Below, piece after piece: positions 18,784 through 27,555 of a stretch of DNA of 64,000 bases. The position numbers were made by a program, and so were the translations under genes. Location: positions 248,001-312,000 of the forward strand of contig NZ_CP054056.1 in assembly GCF_013283855.1 (NCBI RefSeq), read 5' to 3'. The stretch comes from Aquiluna borgnonia. Lineage in GTDB: Bacteria; Actinomycetota; Actinomycetes; Actinomycetales; Microbacteriaceae. The notes beneath the pieces are model-generated. The model was not told the DNA's origin and searched no databases. It worked only from the letters and a program-made list of their open reading frames with translations. The first letter of the stretch is position 1; every line of letters starts with the position of its first letter.

Positions 18784-20204
18784 GTGATAAGCCAGCCCTT
18801 AGCGAGTGGCTCAGGACGTTGGTGTCCGAGTGGCAGCTGATAGCTGACCTAGCGTTCGGAGATCTGGTGCTTTGGGTGCCCGTCAAAAACTCCTTCCAAG
18901 CGGCAGGTCACGCCAGACCGGCGGCTGCGGCCACACTCTTCTACCGCGATATTGCGGGTTCTCCTTCTCGTTTCGATTGGGAGAGCGCAATCTCAGAGGC
19001 ATTCAACTCTGGACTTCCTTTCATCCCGGAGGGAACCTCACAGTACGAGGGAATTAACACCAGGTTTGCCGCCTACCCGGTGTTTTCTCCAAACCGAAAT
19101 TCGGATGATTTGCCGCTGGCTGTTATTACGCGCCACACCAACCTTGGAGAATCTCGAGTCCCAAACCGAATCCAGCTGAACTACCTGGCGGTGGCGAACC
19201 AGCTCTTGGACATGGTCTCCGCCGGAGAGTTTCCTATTGCTGAGGGGGGCACCTCAACCAAGCGCGGAGCACCGCGCGCCCACGATGGCTTCGTCAGACT
19301 CGATCAGAGCGGTCGAGTGGTCTTTGCCAACCCCAACGCTCTCTCACTTTTCAACCGTGCGGGTGTGGATGGTGAACTTGAGGGCAGATTATTTGCCGAG
19401 ACCGTGAGTGCACTCGGGGCAAACAACTCGCCGCTTGATGAGGGCTTGCCGCTGGTGCTAACCGGCAAGGGCTCCTGGCGAACGGACATGGAGTTTTCCA
19501 GGCTCACCATTGCGGTGCGCTCGATTCCGATTCGTGAGGGTGGCAAACGAACCGGCGCGATTGTGCTGTGTCGCGATGTTTCAGAACTGCGTTTCCGCGA
19601 GCGTGAGCTGATCACCAAAGACATGACAATCCGAGAGATTCACCACCGAGTCAAGAACAATCTGCAAACCGTGGCATCCCTGCTTCGAATTCAATCCAGA
19701 CAGTCCGACTCGGTGGAGGTGAAGGAATCACTTGCTCAGGCAATGCGCCGAGTCAGCGCAATCGCTGTGGTGCACGATGTCCTTTCGGAGGGAATTGACC
19801 AGAAAACTTCGTTTGATCAAATCTTCAAGAGGATTTTGCTGCTGGTTCCAGAGATTGCCGGATATCACACCACCGTCAAGACTGAATTTGTTGGAAGCTT
19901 CGGAGATCTCTCCGCTGAGAGAGCGACCCCGCTGGCGCTAGTGCTAACAGAGGTTGTCGCTAATGCCGTGGAGCACGGCCTGTCAGATAGAAGTGGAACC
20001 ATCACGGTGGAAGCCAACCGAGAGGGCAAACACCTCGGCATCACGGTGTTCGATGATGGCGTGGGTCTACCCGAAGGAAAAGTTGGTTCAGGCCTGGGCA
20101 CTCAGATTATTACCACCCTGGTTGAATCCGAGCTCCGCGGCAAAATCCTTTGGACCTCGCCAATTCGCGGGGGTACCAAGGTGAGTATTGACCTTACGGT
20201 CTAG
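18780..20204 (+). CDS. pdtaS: PdtaS-type soluble sensor histidine kinase
   Basis: The product has 474 residues without transmembrane helices. Residues 1-150 resemble the GAF-like N-terminal domain of this family, and a PAS domain (about 165-275, FVRLDQSGRVVFANPNALSLF) follows. A HisKA_2 domain has IHHRVKNNLQTVASLLRIQSRQ with His288/His289, and the HATPase has VVANAVEHGLSD and DDGVGLPEGKVGSGLGTQI. Mycobacterial PdtaS (Rv3220c) phosphorylates the ANTAR antiterminator PdtaR; that partner is not in the window. Its GTG start overlaps the stop of the MinD/ParA-like gene. Confidence 0.88.
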   Translation: MSDKPALSEWLRTLVSEWQLIADLAFGDLVLWVPVKNSFQAAGHARPAAAATLFYRDIAGSPSRFDWESAISEAFNSGLPFIPEGTSQYEGINTRFAAYPVFSPNRNSDDLPLAVITRHTNLGESRVPNRIQLNYLAVANQLLDMVSAGEFPIAEGGTSTKRGAPRAHDGFVRLDQSGRVVFANPNALSLFNRAGVDGELEGRLFAETVSALGANNSPLDEGLPLVLTGKGSWRTDMEFSRLTIAVRSIPIREGGKRTGAIVLCRDVSELRFRERELITKDMTIREIHHRVKNNLQTVASLLRIQSRQSDSVEVKESLAQAMRRVSAIAVVHDVLSEGIDQKTSFDQIFKRILLLVPEIAGYHTTVKTEFVGSFGDLSAERATPLALVLTEVVANAVEHGLSDRSGTITVEANREGKHLGITVFDDGVGLPEGKVGSGLGTQIITTLVESELRGKILWTSPIRGGTKVSIDLTV

Positions 20205-20845
20205 TTGATTGTGGCCAGCAATTCTGCCGCAGCAGCCTTAGGTTCTAGTCCGGCAGGGAAAGCTGGCGCGGTTCCAAATAGCGGCCTCGAAGCCAAGCCG
20301 GTTTCGGTGTGGCCGAGTACGGAGCTGACTACCTGAACTCCATCGCGGCGCCACTCTCTGGTTACGGCGGTCAAGAAGCCGTGCAGAGCGGCCTTTGATG
20401 AGCTGTAGTGAGACATGTTTGGCAGCGGAGTTTGCGCCACGATGCCTGTAACACTGAGCACGAAGGCTTGTTCGCGTCCTGCGAGATTGTCTTTCAGAAG
20501 GTTGAGAAGCCTCACCTGTCCCAGGTAGTTGATGCGGTTCATTCGCTCAACCTGGTCATGGCTAGCCTCGGTAGCTGGTCCAAATCCCACTACACCTGCG
20601 CTGAGGATCACTCCATCCAGCGGCACCTCGGCATTGAGGTAGTTCGCCAACGTGGTAATTGACTCGTCACTGGTTAGATCGAGCAGTAGTTTCAGGTTTG
20701 CGGAGGCAGGAATCCTTTGGGCCGATTCTGCACTGGTTGCCGTGCCGTAGAGGTTTGCCCCAGCTTGGCTGAGCGCTTCGACGAAGTTAGCTCCGAGCAC
20801 GCCGGAGGCTCCAACAACGAGAATGTTTTTACCTGAAAAGTCCAT
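20201..20845 (-). CDS. Short-chain dehydrogenase/reductase
   Basis: The product has 214 residues. It has a Rossmann glycine motif GASGVLGANF near the N-terminus, an ILSAGVVGFGP segment and the catalytic YSSSKAAL (YxxxK). Substrate unknown. The ATG at 20845 is supported by AGAGGAGC immediately upstream and gives the normal SDR N-terminus (MDFSGKNILVVGASG); longer frames are not protein-like. It is convergent with pdtaS, the two stop codons sharing CTAG. Confidence 0.85.
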   Translation of the reverse strand: MDFSGKNILVVGASGVLGANFVEALSQAGANLYGTATSAESAQRIPASANLKLLLDLTSDESITTLANYLNAEVPLDGVILSAGVVGFGPATEASHDQVERMNRINYLGQVRLLNLLKDNLAGREQAFVLSVTGIVAQTPLPNMSHYSSSKAALHGFLTAVTREWRRDGVQVVSSVLGHTETGLASRPLFGTAPAFPAGLEPKAAAAELLATIN

Positions 20846-20948
20846 GCTCCTCTCAACCCTTACCCCGCAGACTGTATTTCTTCGAAACACAGTCAATTTA
20901 GTCAGTGGGCAAAAGTAAACTTTCGGTAATCCCCAGGAAAGAGACCCC

Positions 20949-21434
20949 TTGAAAAAAATTGCAATCACGGCCATCGGCCTACTCCTGCTTGCCGGCTGCA
21001 GTTCTGAAGGGACAGTTTCAGCTCCAGCTGCCTGTGAAGGCGTGGAGGTCAAGGTCAACTTCGGAATCCTCAACCAGGATCCGATTAGCAACTGTGTTGA
21101 GGTGACCGAATCTGAGATTCTCGCTAGCGACGCACTTGCTGCTTCGGGTATTGAGCTAGAGGGAACCCTCACCTATCCGGACGCAATTGTCTGCCGCGTA
21201 AACGGCTTGCCAAGCGCCACTGAGCCAATCGAGGTTGAGGGTCAGGAGCCCCACCTGGAGTCATGCGCTGACATGCCTCCGGCTTTTGCCTACTGGGCAC
21301 TCTGGGTTGTGAACGATTCTGAAATCGGCTGGGAATACGCCATGGAGGGTGCCAGCACGCTCAAACTGAAACCTGGTCAGTCCATTGGCCTGGCGTTTGC
21401 AAGCGGTGAAGAAGCTCCGACCCCCGACAACTAG
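20949..21434 (+). CDS. Lipoprotein with DUF4430/transcobalamin-C-like domain, candidate ligand-binding partner of the ECF transporter
   Basis: The product has 161 residues; the TTG start follows AGGAAAGAG. The lipobox LLAGC gives lipidated Cys17. The mature part shows the DUF4430 layout: a beta strand (VEVKVNF), a helix (ILASDALAASGI), a YWALWVVNDSEIGWEYAMEG core, and a final LKLKPGQSIGLAF. DUF4430 is the fold of the C-terminal part of cobalamin carriers. It is the first gene of the ECF operon, so surface capture of the transported ligand is a reasonable inference. Remote similarity only, not checked by search. Confidence 0.6.
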   Translation: MKKIAITAIGLLLLAGCSSEGTVSAPAACEGVEVKVNFGILNQDPISNCVEVTESEILASDALAASGIELEGTLTYPDAIVCRVNGLPSATEPIEVEGQEPHLESCADMPPAFAYWALWVVNDSEIGWEYAMEGASTLKLKPGQSIGLAFASGEEAPTPDN

Positions 21435-21435
21435 C

Positions 21436-23127
21436 GTGGAATATCGGGCGAGGCAAATTCGAATGGCCAGCTTGCTGGCCATCGCGTTTGTTTTCACTCG
21501 CCTGGCTTACGCTGTGGTTTTTGGGGGAGCTGGCGGAAGCACCACGCTGGTAAATCTGCCTCAATTTAGACTTCCTGCACCCTTCTCACACATCCAAATC
21601 TTCGGCCCGATAGCGCTCGAAGGACTTTATGCCAATCTGCTCTCGGCACTGCCCTTTGCGCTGGCAATTATTGGTTTTGGAGTGTTGGCAAGTTTCCTTC
21701 GCCCGGCTAGCTTTTTGTCACTGGCCAATCGCTCGGGGTTTCTAAAAAACCTACTTTCGGCCATTGCTCTTGGCTGGGCCCAGCTGCCGAGTCTTGCCTC
21801 CGCTCTGCGCCGGATTGAGTTTGCAAGAAGGCTTCGTGGTGAGAAGCGCCACCGCATGCTCGTTCCGATTCTTGAAACGACGGTTGCCCGTGCTCTGGGC
21901 ATGGCTACGCGCCTCGCAAGACCCTCAGGAGCTGTTACAGCAGAAGGTCTAAAGGTAAGTGACTTTAGGTCATCACGCCTTGGCAGCGACCCAATCAGCT
22001 TTTCGCTTGCTTCCGGAGAGATTATGGTCATTGAGGGCCCAACCGGATCGGGAAAATCCAGCTTGCTGCTCGCCCTGAGCCAAACCGCTGGAGAGATGGG
22101 TATGGACTTCTCCGGGGAAATTATTACTCCTGGGCGCCCCAGTTTGGTTCAGCAGCAGCCAAGAGATTCGATCTGGGGTCCAAGGGTCGAGGACGAAGTT
22201 TCTCATCCGAGCTTTTCGGCACTGAAGGGAAAAACCCGTTTCTCAGTTGAGAGTCTGAGCGAGGGTGAAGCGGTCCTACTTGCAATTGAAGTCGCTTTTA
22301 GGCAGGATCCAAAACTGTTGCTGTTGGATGAGCCAATGGCGGCTCTAGACGAAATTTCTCGCCGCGAGCTAATTGAAAAACTTGCGCATTACCAATCAAA
22401 CGGCGGCACGGTGGTGGTCGCCGAACACCGCCCAGAGCTTTACAACTCTCTAGCACCTAGGCGACTGACCTTGGGGTTGCAGCCGCCAAAGCCCGCATTC
22501 GATTTCAAACCTATGGTTGTGGGGCATGACCTGGTGCTTGACTACCTGCGGCAAAGAATTGAGGCAGGGGAAAATCTTCTGCTTGAAAAAGTTGAGATTC
22601 AGGTTCATCAGTCCGAGCTAATTGCTATTGAGGGCCCAAACGGTTCGGGCAAAACCACTCTGCTCAAAACCATCGCATCGAGTGCCAAAGCCCGGGAGAT
22701 TGCCATGGTGCCCGAGCTGGCGTCAGATTTTTTTGTGACTACCAGCCTCGAGGACGAGCTAACTCGAGCTGATCGGTTAGCCAAGGTGCCCGCTGGATTC
22801 ACAAAAGACACGATGGCCTCGATAATTCCGGTATTACCTACGAATCTATCGACCCACCCAAGAGATCTCTCGGCCGGAACCCAACTGGCCCTGGCTATCG
22901 CGATGCAGCTGAGCTACAAGCCCAAGGTTTTGCTGCTTGATGAGCCGGTCAAGGGCTTTGACCCCGTAGCCAGGGAGTTGATCTCACACACGCTCAAGTG
23001 CGTTCAGGAAACGGGTTGCGCCATTTTGCTTGCCACCCACGATAAGGATTTCATAGCGGGTCTCAACGCCACCAGGCTAGAGATTTCTAATCGAACACTG
23101 TCTCCGGTGCAGGAGGTGCTGTCTTGA
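21436..23127 (+). CDS. Fused ECF transporter core: EcfT membrane domain plus two EcfA ATPase domains
   Basis: The product has 563 residues from the GTG at 21436 (an ATG at 21463 is also possible). The first ~170 residues are hydrophobic with the EcfT coupling motif (RRIEFARRLRGEKR, A/RG-type). ATPase 1 has Walker A EGPTGSGKSS (about 200), a degenerate signature LSEGEA, Walker B LLLLDEPMAALDE and H-loop AEHRPEL. ATPase 2 has Walker A EGPNGSGKTT (about 399), signature LSAGTQ, Walker B VLLLDEPVKGFD and H-loop ATHDKDF. A single chain thus carries T, A and A'. It sits between the lipoprotein and the S component (4-nt overlap). Confidence 0.85.
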   Translation: MEYRARQIRMASLLAIAFVFTRLAYAVVFGGAGGSTTLVNLPQFRLPAPFSHIQIFGPIALEGLYANLLSALPFALAIIGFGVLASFLRPASFLSLANRSGFLKNLLSAIALGWAQLPSLASALRRIEFARRLRGEKRHRMLVPILETTVARALGMATRLARPSGAVTAEGLKVSDFRSSRLGSDPISFSLASGEIMVIEGPTGSGKSSLLLALSQTAGEMGMDFSGEIITPGRPSLVQQQPRDSIWGPRVEDEVSHPSFSALKGKTRFSVESLSEGEAVLLAIEVAFRQDPKLLLLDEPMAALDEISRRELIEKLAHYQSNGGTVVVAEHRPELYNSLAPRRLTLGLQPPKPAFDFKPMVVGHDLVLDYLRQRIEAGENLLLEKVEIQVHQSELIAIEGPNGSGKTTLLKTIASSAKAREIAMVPELASDFFVTTSLEDELTRADRLAKVPAGFTKDTMASIIPVLPTNLSTHPRDLSAGTQLALAIAMQLSYKPKVLLLDEPVKGFDPVARELISHTLKCVQETGCAILLATHDKDFIAGLNATRLEISNRTLSPVQEVLS

Positions 23128-23855
23128 AGGCTTATCTAGAGCGTTCGCTGCTGGCTGGCATTTTTGCAATTGGACTGGTGGGTTTCGCCTGGCCTCTATG
23201 GATTCCAGCTACCGCCAACACAGACCTGAGCGGCTGGATGGCTTTGGCTCTTATGCCGCTGATTTTAATCGCGGCCTTATCCTTGAACCAGGGGCCCATA
23301 GCGGGTCCTCGAAAATTGGCAATGCTGGCCGTTCTTTCGGCGCTGGCTGCCGCTACCCGGATTGCAACATCCGGCGTTGGTGGATTCGAGCTGATTTTTG
23401 CGATTGTCATTCTGGGAGCCGCTGCTCTTGGGGCTAGGTTCGGCTTTCTCCTTGGAGCAAGCTCGGTGCTGCTCAGCTCACTATTTTTTGGCGGCATTGG
23501 ACCGTGGACAGCATTTCAGATGTTTGCTGTGGGCTGGGTGGGATTCGGCGCAGGGGCAGTTGGTGCTCAGCTAGCACTTCGTAAACCTCTGGTTTTGGCT
23601 GCTTACGGCTTCTTTGCCTCTTATGTTTTTGGCTTGATCATGAACCTGTGGTTCTGGCCCTTTGCGGTTGGCCCCACCACCTCAATCAGCTATCAGCCAG
23701 ATGCTGGGCTGTCTCAAAACCTGGTCAGCTTCCTCACCTATACGCTGCTGAGTTCAACCCTCACCTGGGACACCCTTCGGGCAATCAGCACCGCGGCGGT
23801 TATTTTGCTGGTGGGCAAGCCGGTGCTGCTGACCCTGAATCGCTATCGCCTCTAG
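23124..23855 (+). CDS. ECF transporter substrate-binding S component
   Basis: The product has 243 residues with about six transmembrane helices. The segment LAALAAATRIATSGVGGFELIFAIVILGAAALGARFGFLLG and then GGIGPWTAFQMFAVGWVGFGAGAVG is typical of a group of S components in actinobacteria often predicted to carry cobalamin or a precursor. It defines the specificity of the fused T-A-A' protein. Translation is coupled by a 4-nt overlap. The stop overlaps the convergent metH stop; metH needs cobalamin, which fits but does not prove the substrate. Confidence 0.75.
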   Translation: MKAYLERSLLAGIFAIGLVGFAWPLWIPATANTDLSGWMALALMPLILIAALSLNQGPIAGPRKLAMLAVLSALAAATRIATSGVGGFELIFAIVILGAAALGARFGFLLGASSVLLSSLFFGGIGPWTAFQMFAVGWVGFGAGAVGAQLALRKPLVLAAYGFFASYVFGLIMNLWFWPFAVGPTTSISYQPDAGLSQNLVSFLTYTLLSSTLTWDTLRAISTAAVILLVGKPVLLTLNRYRL

Positions 23856-26800
23856 ACCGAGAAGTACTTCGCCTCTGGGTGATGGAACACAAAGGCATCG
23901 GTTGACTGCTCCGGGTGCAGCTGCAATTCCTCACTGAGCTCAACGCCCAGTCGCTCGGGCTTAAGAAGCTCAACGACCTTCCTGCGGTCTTCCATTTCTG
24001 GGCAAGCCGGGTAGCCGAGTGAGAACCTGGCTCCGCGATATTTGAGGTCGAAGTAGTCGCCTATCTCTGACGGATCCTCGCTGCCAAAGCCAAGCTCGGC
24101 TCGAATTCTGGAATGCCAGAATTCGGCCAGTGCCTCGGTCAGCTGCATCGCAAGACCATTCAGCTCCATGTATTCGCGGTAGGCATTTTTCGCGAACAGT
24201 TCGGCAGTGAACTTGTCGACGTTTGCTCCAACGGTGACCAACTGAATTGGCAGCACATCGATTTCGCCGGACTCTTTGCTGCGAACGAAATCGGCTAGGC
24301 AGAGGTGCCGGTCCCTGCGCTGCCTGGGGAAATCAAACCGCAGTCGCTCGGTTCCGATTTCGCCGGATCCGCCATCGGGCGCTAGAAGTCCTGGACGTCC
24401 CAGGATTCCGGTTGGATCGTCGGCATGGTTCAACACGACAACTTGATTTCCCTCGGAGTAAACGGGGAAGTATCCATAGGCAACGGATGCGTCAAAGACG
24501 CCCTCGGCCAAAATCTTGTCCAACCAGTAGCGAAGCCTGGGGCGACCCTCGGTTTCAACAAGTTCTTGGTAGCTCGCACCATCTTCTGCCCTGGAGGGTT
24601 TCAGGCCCCACTGACCCATGAAGGTGGCCCGCTCATCCAACAGGGCGGCATAGTCGTTGAGCTTAATTCCCTTGACCAGTCGAGTCCCCCAGAAGGGAGG
24701 GTTCGGCAGCTCGTTATTTAGTGAGACATCGCTGCGAGCTGGAAGATTCTCCGGCTCTGTAAGGGTGAGGGTGGACTTAGCGTGGATGCGCTTTTTCAGT
24801 GCAGGAAGCCCTACAGATTCAGGATCCGCACCGCGGGCTATCTGAACCAGCGGCTCCATTAGAGCAAGTCCCTCAAAAGCATCTTTGGCATAGCGAACAA
24901 CGCCATCAAATTGACCGGCGAGGTCATCCTCCACAAACGACCTGGTTAGCGCAGCACCACCCAAGATCACCGGCCAGCGTTTTCCCAGACCTCGGCTGGT
25001 TAGCTCCTGAAGGTTTTCCTTCATCACCAAGGTCGACTTTACGAGCAGTCCACTCATGCCAATCACGTCGGCATTGTGAGCCTCGGCAGCCGCGATGATT
25101 TCATTCATCGGCTGCTTGATTCCGATGTTGATTACGTTGTAGCCGTTGTTAGTCAGGATGATATCAACCAGGTTTTTTCCAATGTCGTGGACATCACCGC
25201 GCACGGTAGCCAGCACAATCGTGCCCTTGCCACCCTCATCGGTTTTCTCCATGAATGGCTCCAGAAGCGCGACGGCGCTCTTCATAACCTCGGCCGATTG
25301 CAGCACGAATGGGAGCTGCATTTCACCCTTGCCAAAGCGCTCGCCCACTACCTTCATGCCTTCAAGCAGGAAGTCGTTGATGATCGAAAGCGGAGCGAAA
25401 CCATCGTTTCTTGCAAGCTCGAGGTCTGCCTCCAGACCCTTGAGTTCTCCGTCGATGATGCGTCGCTGAAGTCGTTCTGTCACTGGCAGTGCCGCTAGCT
25501 CAGCTGCCCTGGCATCCTTCAGACCTGCAGAGCTCGCACCATCGAATAGCTCCAGCATTGCCTGGAGCGGGTCGTAGGTGATGTTGCCGGTCTCGTCATA
25601 GGCGCGGCGGTCATAGATCAGATCCAGCGCTACCTTCTTCTGGTCCTCGGGAATGGAGGCCAGCGGAACAATCTTGGCCGCGTCAATAATTCCGGTGTCC
25701 AGGCCAGCCTGGGTGGCCTCGTGAAGAAATACGGAGTTCAAAACCTGACGCGAAACGGGGTTGAGTCCAAAGGAGACGTTTGAAACACCAAGTGTGGTGT
25801 GGACTCCCGGGTACTTGCGATTCACCTCGGCAATCGCCTCGATGGTCTCGATGGCGTCGCGACGAGTTTCCTCTTGGCCGGTTGCGATTGGAAAAGTTAG
25901 GCAGTCAACGATGATGTCTTCCACTCTCATGTCCCAGTCCTGCATCAAGGTGTCGATCAACCTTGAGGCGATGCGCACTTTGTCATGCTTAGTTCTCGCC
26001 TGACCCTGCTCATCAATCGTCAAGGCCACCACGGCTGCGCCGTGCTCCTTGACCAGTGGCATGGTGCGTCTGAATCGAGAACCCTCGTGGTAGCCATCCT
26101 CGAAGTTCACCGAGTTAATCACCGGGCGACCGCCGATGAGTTCAAGACCGGCCTGCATCACCTCGGGTTCAGTGGAGTCAATTACGAGCGGAAGGGTCGA
26201 GCTCGTGGTGAAGCGAGAGACTATCTCGGTGATGTCTCTGACACCATCCCTTCCTACATAGTCAACACACACGTCGAGTAGGTGAGCGCCATCGCGGACC
26301 TGTTTCTTGGCAATCTCTACGCAGTCATCCCAGCGCTCCTCCAGCATGGCATCTCGGAAAGCCTTCGATCCATTGGCATTGGTGCGCTCACCGATTGCGA
26401 GGTAGGTGTTGTCTTGCTTGAGAGGGACGTGCTGGTAGAGCGATGAAACTCCAGGCTCAATTTCAAGTTTTCGATTTGGAACCTTGGTGCCGGCAAGGCG
26501 GTCAACCACCGCCTTCAGGTGAGCGGGGGTTGTTCCGCAGCAGCCACCAACCATGGCCAGGCCAAATTCCTTCACGAACTGCTCGTGGGCTGTGGCTAGC
26601 TCGGTAGGGGTCAGTGGGTAAAACGCCCCGTCGCCCGAGAGAATCGGCAGACCAGCATTTGGCATCACCATGACTGGAACTTGGGAGTGCTGGCTCAGCT
26701 GGCGAAGATGCTCACTCATTTCGGCTGGACCGGTGGCGCAGTTCAACCCGATCATGTCGATGCCCAGCGGCTCCAGGGCCGTTAGTGCAGCACCAATTTC

Positions 26801-27448
26801 ACTGCCCAGCAGCATGGTGCCTGTGGTTTCAACCGTAACCTCAACAAAAATGGGGAGCCTGATCCCAGTGTCCACGATCGCCTGGCGACAAGCGTTGATG
26901 GCCGCCTTGGTCTGCAGCAGGTCCTGACTGGTCTCCACCATAAAGGCATCCGAGCCACCCTCAATTAGGCCTTTGGCCTGCAGGGCGAAGGTGTCCTTGA
27001 GGTGAGCGTAAGTGGTGTGACCCAAAGAGGGAAGTTTGGTGCCCGGACCCATGGATCCAAGTACCCACCTGGTCTTGCCGTCTCGCGCAGAAAACTTTTC
27101 GGCGCTTTCTCTCGCAAGAGCTGCACCAGCTCGAGCTAGCTCCTCAATGCGATCATCAATTCCGTAGTCCGAAAGGTTTGACCAGTTCGCCCCGAAGGTG
27201 TTGGTTTCAACGCAGTCCACGCCGGTTTCAAAGTAGGCATCGTGAACCGAGGTGACAATGTCTGGGCGGGTGACATTCAGAATCTCGTTGCAGCCCTCGT
27301 GGCCAAGGAAGTCATCCAACGTCGGCTTTTGGTCCTGCAGCATGGTTCCCATGGCGCCATCGGCGATTACAACGCGCTGGCTGAGCGCGTCCATCAGTTC
27401 TGCCGCCCTGGGCGTCAGCGGCACTTTTCTAGCTTCATGCAGGTGCAA
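23852..27448 (-). CDS. metH: Cobalamin-dependent methionine synthase
   Basis: The product has 1198 residues with all four modules. The homocysteine-binding barrel has zinc ligands in GLNCATGP and GGCCGTTP. The folate (pterin) barrel (about 345-610) contains IGERTNANGSKAFRDAM. The cobalamin domain has DVHDIGKNLVDIIL with axial ligand His754. The AdoMet reactivation domain forms the C-terminus (RFSLGYPACPEMEDRRKV). It transfers the methyl of methyltetrahydrofolate to homocysteine. The TTG start is backed by GGAG 5 nt upstream. No cobalamin riboswitch is visible upstream. Confidence 0.97.
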   Translation of the reverse strand: MHLHEARKVPLTPRAAELMDALSQRVVIADGAMGTMLQDQKPTLDDFLGHEGCNEILNVTRPDIVTSVHDAYFETGVDCVETNTFGANWSNLSDYGIDDRIEELARAGAALARESAEKFSARDGKTRWVLGSMGPGTKLPSLGHTTYAHLKDTFALQAKGLIEGGSDAFMVETSQDLLQTKAAINACRQAIVDTGIRLPIFVEVTVETTGTMLLGSEIGAALTALEPLGIDMIGLNCATGPAEMSEHLRQLSQHSQVPVMVMPNAGLPILSGDGAFYPLTPTELATAHEQFVKEFGLAMVGGCCGTTPAHLKAVVDRLAGTKVPNRKLEIEPGVSSLYQHVPLKQDNTYLAIGERTNANGSKAFRDAMLEERWDDCVEIAKKQVRDGAHLLDVCVDYVGRDGVRDITEIVSRFTTSSTLPLVIDSTEPEVMQAGLELIGGRPVINSVNFEDGYHEGSRFRRTMPLVKEHGAAVVALTIDEQGQARTKHDKVRIASRLIDTLMQDWDMRVEDIIVDCLTFPIATGQEETRRDAIETIEAIAEVNRKYPGVHTTLGVSNVSFGLNPVSRQVLNSVFLHEATQAGLDTGIIDAAKIVPLASIPEDQKKVALDLIYDRRAYDETGNITYDPLQAMLELFDGASSAGLKDARAAELAALPVTERLQRRIIDGELKGLEADLELARNDGFAPLSIINDFLLEGMKVVGERFGKGEMQLPFVLQSAEVMKSAVALLEPFMEKTDEGGKGTIVLATVRGDVHDIGKNLVDIILTNNGYNVINIGIKQPMNEIIAAAEAHNADVIGMSGLLVKSTLVMKENLQELTSRGLGKRWPVILGGAALTRSFVEDDLAGQFDGVVRYAKDAFEGLALMEPLVQIARGADPESVGLPALKKRIHAKSTLTLTEPENLPARSDVSLNNELPNPPFWGTRLVKGIKLNDYAALLDERATFMGQWGLKPSRAEDGASYQELVETEGRPRLRYWLDKILAEGVFDASVAYGYFPVYSEGNQVVVLNHADDPTGILGRPGLLAPDGGSGEIGTERLRFDFPRQRRDRHLCLADFVRSKESGEIDVLPIQLVTVGANVDKFTAELFAKNAYREYMELNGLAMQLTEALAEFWHSRIRAELGFGSEDPSEIGDYFDLKYRGARFSLGYPACPEMEDRRKVVELLKPERLGVELSEELQLHPEQSTDAFVFHHPEAKYFSV

Positions 27449-27479
27449 GGATGCTCCGTGTTTTTATGGGGTGCTTGAA

Positions 27480-27493
27480 GCGCAGGCCTGCGC
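27480..27493. repeat. 14-bp perfect palindrome upstream of metH
   Basis: GCGCAGGCCTGCGC lies 32 nt upstream of the metH start, in the divergent region with the DUF998 gene. It may be an operator for either gene; nothing else supports this. Confidence 0.4.
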
Positions 27494-27542
27494 AATACCG
27501 TCAAGGATACCTGCTGGACACCAGCTGTTGGGGCTGGGGCGT

Positions 27543-27548
27543 TAGATT
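27543..27548 (+). promoter_or_regulatory. -10-like element before the DUF998 gene
   Basis: TAGATT lies 7 nt before the ATG at 27556. The intervening AGGAAA could also serve as a Shine-Dalgarno sequence, so leaderless initiation is not certain. Confidence 0.35.
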
Positions 27549-27555
27549 AGGAAAC

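Noticed and set aside
20846-20948. Cobalamin riboswitch before the ECF operon
   Set aside because: Only about 100 nt are available and no recognisable B12-box or long paired structure is present; the same holds upstream of metH.
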